16,360 bases of DNA from assembly GCA_016793585.1 (NCBI GenBank), contig JAEUJR010000750.1, positions 1-16,360 on the forward strand, written 5' to 3'. The position numbers and the translations under genes were made by a program. The DNA is from Archangium sp. Lineage in GTDB: Bacteria; Myxococcota; Myxococcia; Myxococcales; Myxococcaceae. The notes below the pieces were generated by a model, which had not been told where the DNA came from, did no database searches, and worked only from the letters and a program-made list of their open reading frames with translations. Below, one piece after another: positions 1 to 6,686 of the stretch; position 1 is the first letter of the stretch, and the number at the start of each line of letters is the position of its first letter.

Positions 1-1
1 T

Positions 2-412
2 CCCGTGCCTCCGTCGCTGGCGGCGCAGCTGCACCGGCCGCTCGCGACGAAGTTGCCGAAGGACGCGACCGAGGTGGTGCTGAAGCCGGGCTCGATCATG
101 TTCGTGCCCCGCGGCACCTGGCACGCCACCGAGACGCTCGAGGAGTCGTGGCATCTCGATCTCATGATGCCGCTGCCGACGTGGGGCGATCACGTGAGCA
201 CCCTGCTCGCGCAGCACTTCCTCACCAGGGCGCACTGGCGAGTTCCGATGCTCGAGGTGGGGCGTCTGCACGAATACCTGCGGCAGCTGATCACCGAGCT
301 CGACGAGGCAGCGCCTTCGTCACCCTCGACACCCAGGTCGAAGACAGTGAGCCGAGCCACGGCTGCGTCAGGTCGAGCCCCTCGGCCGAGAAGCGTGAGG
401 CGACGGCGCTGA
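2..412 (+). CDS. JmjC/cupin_4-like oxygenase, C-terminal fragment (5' end outside window)
   Basis: The reading frame is open from the first bases, so only the C-terminal part of the protein is visible. It contains the end of a double-stranded beta-helix: KPGSIMFVPRGTWHATETL, then a hydrophobic strand (WHLDLMMPLPTW), the pattern of the last strands and distal metal-binding His (the His of GTWH) of cupin_4/JmjC-type Fe(II)/2-oxoglutarate oxygenases. The HxD motif would lie upstream and cannot be checked. After about residue EYLRQLITELDEA the translation becomes a low-complexity Ser/Pro/Arg tail, and this part lies antisense to the 3' end of the HopA1-like gene (291-1238), so the final ~40 residues may be read-through of a lost stop. 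The gene converges on the HopA1/kinase/repeat-peptide operon, and a second JmjC gene lies beyond that operon, suggesting both belong to the same system. The family assignment rests on a short stretch. Confidence 0.6.
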   Translation, partial: PVPPSLAAQLHRPLATKLPKDATEVVLKPGSIMFVPRGTWHATETLEESWHLDLMMPLPTWGDHVSTLLAQHFLTRAHWRVPMLEVGRLHEYLRQLITELDEAAPSSPSTPRSKTVSRATAASGRAPRPRSVRRRR

Positions 413-1238
413 CCACGCTGAGCGACGGCCGATGGACCCACGCGAGGAGTCCTTCGGCGACGAGGCGGCAGCGCTGCGCTCCGAAGCTCTCGTGACTGCC
501 GAGGGGAGACTCGGCGACGCCCAGCCCAGGCGCGACCTGCAACACGAACGGCGGCGTGTGAGGGCGAAGCCCCTTGCGGTGACGAAGCACCACCCGCAAC
601 ACCGGCACGATGCCGCGCGGGTCGACGTAGAGGAGCATGGTGTCGCGGCGGCCGAAGGCGTCGGGGTCGTTCGCGATCTTTCCGTCGAAACGAATCTTCG
701 CGAGCGATCGATCATGCAACAGCGCGTGCAACATCGTCGGCGCGTGGCGAGGGGTGACGTTCAGGTACACCTTCAGGTGGGGCCGATCGTCAGAGAACCG
801 GCCTGCGCGGGAGTTGAAGCAGAAATACCCGGGCATCGCGGCCTCGCGCGCGCACGGCAGCTTCACCGACACGCTGTCGCCAGCCACCGCCGTGGAAGGC
901 CGCAGCTGCGAGGCGTCGCGCAGGAACAACCGGATCTCGGTGTTGAAGACGAAGAGCCCGCGCGCCTCACGAGACAAGACGCGAAAGTGCGGCATGAACC
1001 ACGTCGCGCCGTGAGCTGCCGCCAGCAACGACGCGATGAACTCGGGCGAGCCTCCGAGCGAATCGGCGAAGCGCCCCTCGGAGCGGCGCCAGTCGATGAA
1101 GACGTTCGCGTAGAGCCAGTCCTCCAGCGCCTGCGCGGCGTCGGCCCTCTGTGCCGTCTTCCCATCGGGCAGCACGAGGCCACGCTTCGTCCAACGAAGC
1201 TTCGCGGCGACCTCCTCGAGGGTTCGCTCGAGCGTCAT
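291..1238 (-). CDS. HopA1-family protein, putative phospho-Ser/Thr lyase half of a split dehydratase
   Basis: A 315-residue protein starting at ATG 1238, which overlaps the kinase stop as ATGA; upstream in-frame starts lie inside the kinase gene and are rejected. HopA1-family features seen in order: LYANVFIDW (~43-50), PGYFCFN (~136-142), HLKVYLNVTP (~154-163), a KIRFDGKIANDPDAFGRRD block followed by TMLLYVD (~181-206), and the C-terminal signature PPFVLQVAPGLGVAE...SFGAQRCRLVAEGL (~229-264). Members of this family act as lyases in thioamitide and class V lanthipeptide biosynthesis, removing phosphate from Ser/Thr phosphorylated by an APH-like kinase to give dehydroalanine or dehydrobutyrine. 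The same kinase pairing is seen here, so I infer that role; catalytic residues cannot be assigned from sequence alone. There is no signal peptide, so the protein is probably cytoplasmic. Its last ~120 bases overlap the convergent cupin gene. A type III effector role is unlikely, as nothing around it suggests secretion. Confidence 0.85.
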   Translation of the reverse strand: MTLERTLEEVAAKLRWTKRGLVLPDGKTAQRADAAQALEDWLYANVFIDWRRSEGRFADSLGGSPEFIASLLAAAHGATWFMPHFRVLSREARGLFVFNTEIRLFLRDASQLRPSTAVAGDSVSVKLPCAREAAMPGYFCFNSRAGRFSDDRPHLKVYLNVTPRHAPTMLHALLHDRSLAKIRFDGKIANDPDAFGRRDTMLLYVDPRGIVPVLRVVLRHRKGLRPHTPPFVLQVAPGLGVAESPLGSHESFGAQRCRLVAEGLLAWVHRPSLSVVSAVASRFSAEGLDLTQPWLGSLSSTWVSRVTKALPRRAR

Positions 1239-2224
1239 GGCGCCCCCAGGAAATGGCGGGCCCAGAACCGGGGCTGGGTCAGCAGCCCAAGGGCAGAGCG
1301 CGTGACGTGCAGCTCGGGCTCTCCCCACGCGCCGTCGTGAAAGGTGATCGTGTAGGTGCGCCGAAGGAGCGCTTCTCCTGCCCAGGCGATGGCGCGCTCG
1401 CGGTGGCCGGTCTGGCCGGGAAGCTGGAGCACTTCCGCCTGCCGGGCCCACGCAGTCATGAACGCGCTCAATCGCGCCCGCAGCTGCGGCAACGTCGTCG
1501 CTTCGAGGCGATCGCGCGGCACCAGGTACGAGCCCAGCTCCTCGGCGATCCACATGCCGAGATCGCGGGCGGGGTCTCCGAGGCCAGCGAGCTCGAGATC
1601 GACGAAGCCGACCCGCCCGCGATGAACGAAGACGTTCGCCTGTCGCAGATCGCCATGGCACAGCGCCGTCATCGTTCGGTCGAACGTGAGCAGCGCCGTC
1701 AGCCGCCTCTGCGCCGATCGATGCGCTTGCACGGCCCTCCACAACGAGAGGGAGGCAGGCCCGAGCCCTGCGTAGTCCTCCGGCGTCGTCCAGACGAGGC
1801 GCTCGATCAGCTCGCCCGAGACGCGTTGCTTCGAACTTCCGGGCGTCGCGTGAAAATGAGCGAGCGCCTTGCCGATTCGTGCGTCGTCATCGACCGCGAC
1901 GTGGGGCCTCACCCGTCGGCGGGCGTAGGTCGTCGAGCCCTGCAGCCACGAGACGAGGAATCGCCCGCGCGCGCCCTCGAGGACCACTGGCGTCGAGAAC
2001 GAACCAGGGCCGCCGTCGAGGTGCCGAAGCAGCGCCTGCTCGCGGGCACTCCAGGGGTCGTCGGCGGTGGCAGCGAACTTCGCCAGCGCTCGCCCCCCAC
2101 GCCGCCGCACCACGAAGGTGAGGTTGCGACTGGAGGCGATGGCAGCGGTCGCCGACGAGTCGACGAAAAAACCACGCCCCCGGAGCCATCGCTGGACACC
2201 CGGGGGCACGGTGAAAGACGTCAT
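1235..2224 (-). CDS. APH-family phosphotransferase, putative Ser/Thr kinase half of a split dehydratase
   Basis: A 329-residue protein with an aminoglycoside-phosphotransferase/choline-kinase-like fold. Visible motifs: nucleotide-binding Lys in LAKF (K49), catalytic loop CHGDLRQANVFV (~189-200, with catalytic D192 and metal-binding N197), second metal Asp in FVDLE (D209), and the APH-typical GDPARDLG (~216-223). There is no signal peptide or membrane segment. It starts 16 bases after the stop of the repeat-peptide gene without a clear ribosome binding site, suggesting translational coupling, and its stop overlaps the HopA1 start by four bases. APH-like kinases paired with HopA1-like proteins phosphorylate Ser/Thr of precursor peptides in thioamitide and class V lanthipeptide pathways. 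By analogy this enzyme probably phosphorylates the repeat peptide encoded just upstream; that substrate is inferred. An antibiotic or other small-molecule kinase is the alternative, but the operon argues against it. Confidence 0.85.
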   Translation of the reverse strand: MTSFTVPPGVQRWLRGRGFFVDSSATAAIASSRNLTFVVRRRGGRALAKFAATADDPWSAREQALLRHLDGGPGSFSTPVVLEGARGRFLVSWLQGSTTYARRRVRPHVAVDDDARIGKALAHFHATPGSSKQRVSGELIERLVWTTPEDYAGLGPASLSLWRAVQAHRSAQRRLTALLTFDRTMTALCHGDLRQANVFVHRGRVGFVDLELAGLGDPARDLGMWIAEELGSYLVPRDRLEATTLPQLRARLSAFMTAWARQAEVLQLPGQTGHRERAIAWAGEALLRRTYTITFHDGAWGEPELHVTRSALGLLTQPRFWARHFLGAP

Positions 2225-2240
2225 CGACTGCGAGCGCCCG

Positions 2241-2588
2241 TTACTCGAGGGGCTGCGGGCGAATCGACTTCAGGGGCGGCGGCTGCGGAGGAATCGACGC
2301 GAGGGGCACCGAGCGGTCCGGACGAACCGACTTGAGCGGCGCAGGCTGCGGCGGAATGGACTTGAGCGGAACGGTGCGAGCGGGCGGCTTCGCCGACTTC
2401 AGCGGCTGCGGCGACGACTTCGCGGGCTTCGCCGACTTCAGCGGCTTCCAGCCCGGGTTCGCCGACTTCAGCGGCTCGGGCGGCGTGGGCTTCGGCTTCG
2501 GCGTCGACTTGAGCGGCTTGTTGCTCGCGAGCGGCTTGGTGCTCGCGAACGGGTTGGCACTGGTGAGCGGTTTGTTGATGCGAGGCAT
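2241..2588 (-). CDS. Pro/Lys/Ser-rich repeat peptide, candidate RiPP-like substrate of the downstream kinase and lyase
   Basis: A 115-residue peptide I do not recognise by family. It consists of about a dozen imperfect copies of P-[L/F]-[K/A/T]-S followed by a short linker (examples: NKPLTSANP, TKPLASNKP, EPLKSANP, KPLKSAKP, VPLKSIPPQP, PPLKSIRPQ). By count it has 32 Pro, 16 Lys, 14 Ser, 5 Thr and one Trp, with no Cys, His or Tyr. Repeats begin at residue 7, so there is no classical leader, signal peptide or double-Gly site. Third codon positions in this frame are almost all G or C, and it is the first gene of the operon, 16 bases ahead of the kinase; both facts support a real gene. ATG 2588 is preceded by GGGGAA five bases upstream. 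I infer it is the substrate: Ser in each repeat would be phosphorylated and then converted to dehydroalanine. Without Cys, internal lanthionine is impossible; lysinoalanine with the neighbouring Lys is conceivable. An unmodified disordered protein is the alternative. Confidence 0.75.
   Translation of the reverse strand: MPRINKPLTSANPFASTKPLASNKPLKSTPKPKPTPPEPLKSANPGWKPLKSAKPAKSSPQPLKSAKPPARTVPLKSIPPQPAPLKSVRPDRSVPLASIPPQPPPLKSIRPQPLE
2388..2476 (-). repeat. Near-identical 20-bp direct repeats inside the repeat-peptide gene
   Basis: On the plus strand the block GCCGACTTCAGCGGCT, preceded by CTTC or GTTC, occurs at 2388-2407, 2427-2446 and 2457-2476. The first two copies are identical over 20 bases and the third differs at the first base. 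The spacings are 39 and 30 bases, multiples of three, so each copy encodes the same PLKSA core on the minus strand. Near-identity at the DNA level suggests recent duplication or recombination within the gene. Confidence 0.85.
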
Positions 2589-2593
2589 CGTGG

Positions 2594-2599
2594 TTCCCC
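2594..2599 (-). promoter_or_regulatory. Shine-Dalgarno-like GGGGAA ahead of the repeat peptide
   Basis: The minus strand reads GGGGAA, five bases, then ATG at 2588. The GGGG half belongs to the palindrome CCCCGGGG at 2596-2603, which could pair locally and modulate access. It supports the chosen start. Confidence 0.45.
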
Positions 2600-2647
2600 G
2601 GGGTGAGAGACGAGACTAAGCGATGTACACCGTAGCCCCGGCCCGTG

Positions 2648-2663
2648 TGCAAGCGGTGCCCCA
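2648..2663 (-). promoter_or_regulatory. Possible sigma-54 promoter for the repeat-peptide/kinase/HopA1 operon
   Basis: The minus strand reads TGGGGCACCGCTTGCA. Compared with the sigma-54 consensus TGGCACG-N4-TTGCW it keeps TGG, the GG-N10-GC spacing and a perfect TTGCA, but differs inside the -24 element. Transcription would begin near 2637, giving an untranslated leader of about 49 bases before ATG 2588. It lies in the 96-base divergent gap shared with the JmjC gene. A weak sigma-70-like arrangement (TTGCAC, 17 bases, TGTACA) overlaps it, so the assignment is tentative. Confidence 0.35.
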
Positions 2664-2684
2664 TTTTTCCCTCCGAGACGTTCG

Positions 2685-3686
2685 ATGCCCCTGCCCCGAG
2701 ACGTTCGCACCTGGTTGACCGAGGCATGGTTTCGCGACGTCCCTGTCGATCAGATCCTCGCGGCCCTGCCCGCCGACGTTCCGGTGACGGGCGTCAAGGC
2801 GTTCCTCCGCACGCTCGAGCACAGCCCCCATGCCGAAGAGTTCGGCGATCTCGTCAGCCGCATCGCGCGGCTCGAGTGGCAGGGCCGAATCAGGCTGCAG
2901 GCCGGGCGACTCGACCCGACCCGCCGCACGGTTCCGCGGGTGAAGCGCCTGACGCCGCGCCAGTTCATCGAGCGGGCGTACGCACCGAATCGGCCGATCG
3001 TGATCACCGGCATGATGAACGATTGGAAGGCCCTCCGCCGGTGGACGTGGGCGTTCCTCTCGAAGACGGTGGGTGACGCACCGGTCGAGGTGATGGAGCA
3101 CCGCGAGACGACGGACTTCTACGATCTCAACGTGAACCGGCTGAGTGAGCCGACGACCTTGCGCGAGTTCATCTCGTGGATTCAGCGCGTGAAGACGTCG
3201 AACGCCCGCTACATGGTGGCACGCAACAACGGGCTCGACGCCGAGGCGCTGCGGCCGCTGCGAGGCGACCTGGGCTTCTTCGGTGGCATTCTCGATCGGC
3301 GGCTCGAGGGCTTGAGCTACCTGTGGGTGGGGCCGGGCGGCACGGTGACGCCGCTGCATCACGACACCGCCAACAACCTCTTCTGTCAGGTGCGCGGGCG
3401 AAAGCGCTTCATCCTGATTGACCCGGCCAACGCCGAGCTCTTGCGCGACGTGCTCAGCTACTACTCGCTCATCGACGCCGAGAACTTCGACGTGAGGCGC
3501 TTCCCCTACCTCGCCCACGTGGAGCGCCTGACCGTCACCCTCGGCCCCGGCGAAGCGCTGTTCTTGCCTGCAGGCTGGTGGCACCACGTGCGCGCGCTCT
3601 CGCCGAGCCTCTCGGTCTCGATGACGAACTTCACCCGGCTGATCGACACGCACGACGAGACGTTTCCCCTGCCTGGCAGGCGGTGA
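2685..3686 (+). CDS. JmjC/cupin_8-family Fe(II)/2-oxoglutarate oxygenase, putative peptidyl hydroxylase
   Basis: A 333-residue cytoplasmic protein. Residues ~1-85 are a mostly helical N-terminal extension; the JmjC/cupin_8 domain follows, beginning near LTPRQFIERAYAPNRPIVITG (~89-109). The metal triad is visible: HxD in PLHHD (H225, D227) and the distal His in PAGWWHHV (H300 or H301). RGRKRFILIDP places K240 at the 2-oxoglutarate-binding Lys position of FIH-like enzymes. The family hydroxylates protein side chains or demethylates Lys. The gene is divergent from the repeat-peptide operon, 96 bases apart, so shared regulation is likely, and a second cupin/JmjC gene lies on the operon's other side. 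I infer that it may hydroxylate residues (Pro, Lys, Asn or Arg) of the repeat peptide; the substrate is unproven. ATG 2685 is the first in-frame start that makes sense, although it lacks a clear ribosome binding site. The ABC1 kinase gene follows 42 bases later. Confidence 0.85.
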   Translation: MPLPRDVRTWLTEAWFRDVPVDQILAALPADVPVTGVKAFLRTLEHSPHAEEFGDLVSRIARLEWQGRIRLQAGRLDPTRRTVPRVKRLTPRQFIERAYAPNRPIVITGMMNDWKALRRWTWAFLSKTVGDAPVEVMEHRETTDFYDLNVNRLSEPTTLREFISWIQRVKTSNARYMVARNNGLDAEALRPLRGDLGFFGGILDRRLEGLSYLWVGPGGTVTPLHHDTANNLFCQVRGRKRFILIDPANAELLRDVLSYYSLIDAENFDVRRFPYLAHVERLTVTLGPGEALFLPAGWWHHVRALSPSLSVSMTNFTRLIDTHDETFPLPGRR

Positions 3687-3728
3687 CGCTTCTTTGATCA
3701 ACGGCTCTGCTCGTGAGACGGTGGCCGG

Positions 3729-5411
3729 GTGATTCGCTCCGCCTTTCAGGACCTGAACCGGCTGCGGCAGATCGCGATCATCGCGGGCAAGTACGGCTTT
3801 GCCGACCTGTTCGAGCGCAGTGGCCTCAAGAAGATCCTCCCCGACGCGAAGATGGAAGGCGACGCGCAGACGCAGGCGATGCCCTTCGCCCGGCGCTTTC
3901 GCATGATGCTGGCCGAGCTCGGGCCGACGTTCGTGAAGCTGGGCCAGGTGCTGTCGACGCGTGGCGATCTGCTGCCCGCCGAGTTCATCGAAGAGCTGTC
4001 GACCCTGCAGGACAGGGTGCCGCCCTTCGGCATGGAGGACGTGCGCAAGCAAATGCAGGAGGCGTTCGGCCGGCCGCTCGAGGAGCTGTTTCGCGAGTTC
4101 GACGAGACGCCGATCGCGGCGGCCTCGATGGCGCAGGTGCACAAGGCGACCACCCACGATGGCGTCGGCGTCGTCGTGAAGGTGCAGCGGCCCGGCATCA
4201 CCGAGCGCATGCGGGCCGATCTCTCGGTGCTGCACGGCATCGCCCGCGCGCTCGAGGCGGTGATCGAAGAGGTCAGCATCACCTCGCCGACCACCATCAT
4301 CGAGGAGTTCGACAAGGCCGTTCACGAAGAGCTCGACTTCTTGAACGAGGCCTCGAACGTGCGCGCGTTCATGCGGGCGCACGAGAACCACCCGACGGTG
4401 CGCATTCCAAAGGTGTACGACGAGCTGTCTGGCCGCACGGTGCTGACGCTCGAGTTCCTCGAGGGGCCCAAGCTGTCGAACGCGCAGCTCGACGAGGCGG
4501 GCAAGAAGAAGCTCGCGAACATCATTCTCGAAGAGGCGTTCAAGCAGCTCTTCGAAGACGGGCTGTTCCACGGAGACCCGCACCCGGGAAACCTGCTCAT
4601 TCTCGAGGGGCCTGTGCTGGCGCTCATCGACTTCGGGCTCGTCGGCCGCGTGACGCACCAGATGCAGGAGGCGTTGATCTCGCTGATCCTCGCGGTCGCG
4701 CTCAAAGACTCGGAGTCGGTGGCCCGCCAGCTCTACCGCCTCGGCACGCCCGAGAGCCGCGCGAACCTGCACACCTTCAAGACCGACATCGACGCGATCT
4801 TGAACGCGTACCTGCCGACATCGATCAAGGACGTGAACGCGAAGGCGCTGGTGCGCGACCTGCTGAACCTCGCGGTGAAGTACCGCGTCAAGGTGCCGCG
4901 CGAATACGCCATTCTCGCGAGAGCCTCGGTCGCCATCGAGGGCATCTTGCGCTCGCTGTACCCCGAGATGCCCATCGGCGAGATCTTCATGCCGTACGCG
5001 CGGAAGATGATGGCCGAGCGCTACGACCCCTCGCAGCTGCAGGGCAACGCGATGAAGACGCTGCTGCGCCTGCAGAGCGCCGCGAGCGATCTGCCGCTGC
5101 AGCTACAGCAGATCATGCTCGACCTCGAGTCGGGCAAGTTCACGATCACCCTGAAGGACGATCAGGTCGAGTCGCTCAACAGCAACCTGCGCGCGCTCGC
5201 GGTCGTGGCCTGCGCCGGGCTCTGCGCGTGCGGCTTCATCATCGGCACCTTCCTCGCGTTCGCGCCGAAGCAATGGGAGATCGCCGGCATTCCCGTGATG
5301 GGGCTGCTCGGCATCGGCGCCACCGTGTTCCTCTTCTCGACCGCCATGGTGCGCCAGGTGATCGGCAGCTTCCGCAAGGTGTCGATCAAGCGCTTCCTCG
5401 GGAAACGCTGA
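3729..5411 (+). CDS. ABC1/AarF/UbiB-family atypical kinase, membrane-anchored
   Basis: A 560-residue protein starting at GTG 3729. Hallmarks of the ABC1/UbiB fold are present: the KxGQ motif FVKLGQVLSTRGDLLP (~69-83), the Ala-rich nucleotide loop IAAASMAQVHKA (~129-140), Lys in VVVKVQRPG (K151), EELDFLNEASN (~200-210), the catalytic loop HGDPHPGN (281-288) and DFG (301-303). Two hydrophobic C-terminal helices (~489-511 and 519-540) anchor it in the inner membrane. Family members act as ATPases/kinases supporting quinone biosynthesis or lipid homeostasis; no ubiquinone genes are nearby, so the specific role is unknown. It lies 42 bases after the JmjC gene on the same strand and could be co-transcribed, but functional linkage to the peptide system is speculative. 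It converges tail-to-tail with the lipoprotein gene, with one base between stops. Confidence 0.9.
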   Translation: MIRSAFQDLNRLRQIAIIAGKYGFADLFERSGLKKILPDAKMEGDAQTQAMPFARRFRMMLAELGPTFVKLGQVLSTRGDLLPAEFIEELSTLQDRVPPFGMEDVRKQMQEAFGRPLEELFREFDETPIAAASMAQVHKATTHDGVGVVVKVQRPGITERMRADLSVLHGIARALEAVIEEVSITSPTTIIEEFDKAVHEELDFLNEASNVRAFMRAHENHPTVRIPKVYDELSGRTVLTLEFLEGPKLSNAQLDEAGKKKLANIILEEAFKQLFEDGLFHGDPHPGNLLILEGPVLALIDFGLVGRVTHQMQEALISLILAVALKDSESVARQLYRLGTPESRANLHTFKTDIDAILNAYLPTSIKDVNAKALVRDLLNLAVKYRVKVPREYAILARASVAIEGILRSLYPEMPIGEIFMPYARKMMAERYDPSQLQGNAMKTLLRLQSAASDLPLQLQQIMLDLESGKFTITLKDDQVESLNSNLRALAVVACAGLCACGFIIGTFLAFAPKQWEIAGIPVMGLLGIGATVFLFSTAMVRQVIGSFRKVSIKRFLGKR

Positions 5412-5412
5412 C

Positions 5413-6645
5413 TCAGGGCGTGGTGGCGAGCCGGCCGTCGAGGCCCTCGAAAAGCACCCGCTGCGACCCGAACGCCTGCAACGAGAGCCCCTCGGGGGGC
5501 GCGCTCAGCACGATGGCCTGGCTCGTCACGCGCGGCAGGAAAGCGCGCCCCGGCGCGTCGATCACCAGCGGCGAGAAGGCCTGAGCCAGGCGCCGCGACG
5601 ACGCGATCGACCACCCGGCCGGCAACGTGAGCGACGTGTCGCCCTCGAGGGTGGTGAAGGTGAGCGTCTGCGCGTTCGCGAGCCACAACCCGTCGATGGA
5701 GGCACCCGCGAGCCGGCCCGGCACTTCACGGCACCGCGTCATCGCCGTCGCGTCGAGCGGCACGCGGCAGAACCGCAGCCAGTCAGGGCGGGAGCCGCAC
5801 GAGAGCGCGAGCTCGGTTCTCGAGACGGGCATCACCCGCGAGCTCCCCAGGCAGAGCCCCCGAGGCAGCAGTACCGGCGGCGCGCGCTCGAGCCCCTGCC
5901 CCACCCGCGTGTGCAAGTGCACTGCGCCCTCGTTCACCACCAGCACCGCGTCACGATCGACCGCCACCAGCTCACCTTCGGCGAGATCGGCATCGAGCTT
6001 GAGCAGCGCGTCTGGCTCGCGCACCAGCACGTCACCGCCGAGATCGACGAAGCGCTCGACGCTTCCACGGCCGAACAGCCAGACCACCTCGTCGACCCGT
6101 GCGAAGCCGACCGCGGTGAACGACTGCAGCTGCATGCCTGCGCGCCAGACCGAGACCTGCGAGGCCCCTGCCTCGAGGCACACCCAGGCACCCTTCGGGG
6201 TCACGTCTTCGGCCTGGCAACGAACGCTCGAGTCGACCGAGCCCACGCGGGTGCCAAGGCGCATCGGCTCCACGGCCAGCACCTCGTTCGCGGCGCGACC
6301 AAGGGTTGGATCGAAGGTGACCTCGACCCGGTGCAGGCCCGGGCGCGTCGGCGTGAACGTCACCTCGGCCGACACGAACTGCCCCCGCGCGAACGGCCCC
6401 GCGAGCGTGAACGGAACCGCGAAGGCGGAGGGATCGGCGACGGTGGCCTGCAGCGTCACGTCGAGCGAGGGTGGACACGCTGGCGCACGACGACTGGCGA
6501 TCACCGTCAGCGGCCGATCGATCAGCACCGCCGCTCCACCCGGGGTCGAGATGCCTGCGTCGCCCACGTCGCACACCAGCGGAGGCGAGACGTCGATCGT
6601 CGGCAGACACCCGGCCACGACGAAGCTGAGAAGGCACCACCGCAC
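5413..6645 (-). CDS. Putative lipoprotein, beta-rich, function unknown
   Basis: A 410-residue protein starting at GTG 6645. The N-terminus MRWCLLSFVVAGCLPT is a short lipoprotein signal with lipobox VAGC (lipidated C13). The mature protein begins with a beta-sandwich-like segment (~35-130: repeated alternating strands such as FVSAEVTFTP and LHRVEVTFDP, resembling an Ig-like/ASPM-type domain). It continues as repeated beta-strand blocks (~135-405) rich in Val, Leu and Asp, which would suit a beta-propeller. I recognise no enzyme motif. It is likely anchored in the outer membrane or facing the periplasm. The upstream gene on the same strand (6687-7238) ends 41 bases before it, so the two may form an operon. 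Its 3' end abuts the ABC1 kinase gene. The lipoprotein call is firm; the fold is inference. Confidence 0.75.
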   Translation of the reverse strand: MRWCLLSFVVAGCLPTIDVSPPLVCDVGDAGISTPGGAAVLIDRPLTVIASRRAPACPPSLDVTLQATVADPSAFAVPFTLAGPFARGQFVSAEVTFTPTRPGLHRVEVTFDPTLGRAANEVLAVEPMRLGTRVGSVDSSVRCQAEDVTPKGAWVCLEAGASQVSVWRAGMQLQSFTAVGFARVDEVVWLFGRGSVERFVDLGGDVLVREPDALLKLDADLAEGELVAVDRDAVLVVNEGAVHLHTRVGQGLERAPPVLLPRGLCLGSSRVMPVSRTELALSCGSRPDWLRFCRVPLDATAMTRCREVPGRLAGASIDGLWLANAQTLTFTTLEGDTSLTLPAGWSIASSRRLAQAFSPLVIDAPGRAFLPRVTSQAIVLSAPPEGLSLQAFGSQRVLFEGLDGRLATTP

Positions 6646-6662
6646 GCAGACGCTCTTGCGTG
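6643..6662. other. Inverted repeat over the lipoprotein start codon
   Basis: CACGCA (6643-6648) and TGCGTG (6657-6662) are perfect inverted repeats around an 8-base loop. The left arm contains the GTG start of the minus-strand lipoprotein gene, so a hairpin in the mRNA could occlude initiation. It is short and could be chance in GC-rich DNA. Confidence 0.25.
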
Positions 6663-6686
6663 AGGCCGGGGCCCGCCGTCAACCCG

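Noticed and set aside
291..1742. Extended start for the HopA1 protein (483 codons)
   Set aside because: The extra N-terminal part lies within the kinase coding sequence in another frame and is Arg/Ala-rich; ATG 1238 overlaps the kinase stop in the usual ATGA way and begins the family-like region.
1235..2224. Reading the APH-fold kinase as an antibiotic resistance enzyme
   Set aside because: Its tight coupling to a HopA1-family lyase gene and a Ser-rich repeat peptide fits a peptide kinase better than a drug phosphotransferase.
432..2335. Plus-strand open frames opposite the HopA1 and kinase genes
   Set aside because: The minus-strand products show clear HopA1 and APH motifs; the plus frames show only Arg-rich shadow composition.
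2332..2619. Plus-strand frame with repeated GFADFSG motifs, antisense to the repeat peptide
   Set aside because: Any frame across DNA repeats shows protein repeats. The minus frame has the G/C-biased third positions, a plausible ribosome binding site and operon context with the kinase; the plus frame has none of these.
2616..4772. Long minus-strand open frame (718 codons) opposite the JmjC and ABC1 kinase genes
   Set aside because: It is rich in Arg, His and Glu without domain motifs and lies opposite two genes with complete catalytic motifs; a typical antisense shadow in GC-rich DNA.
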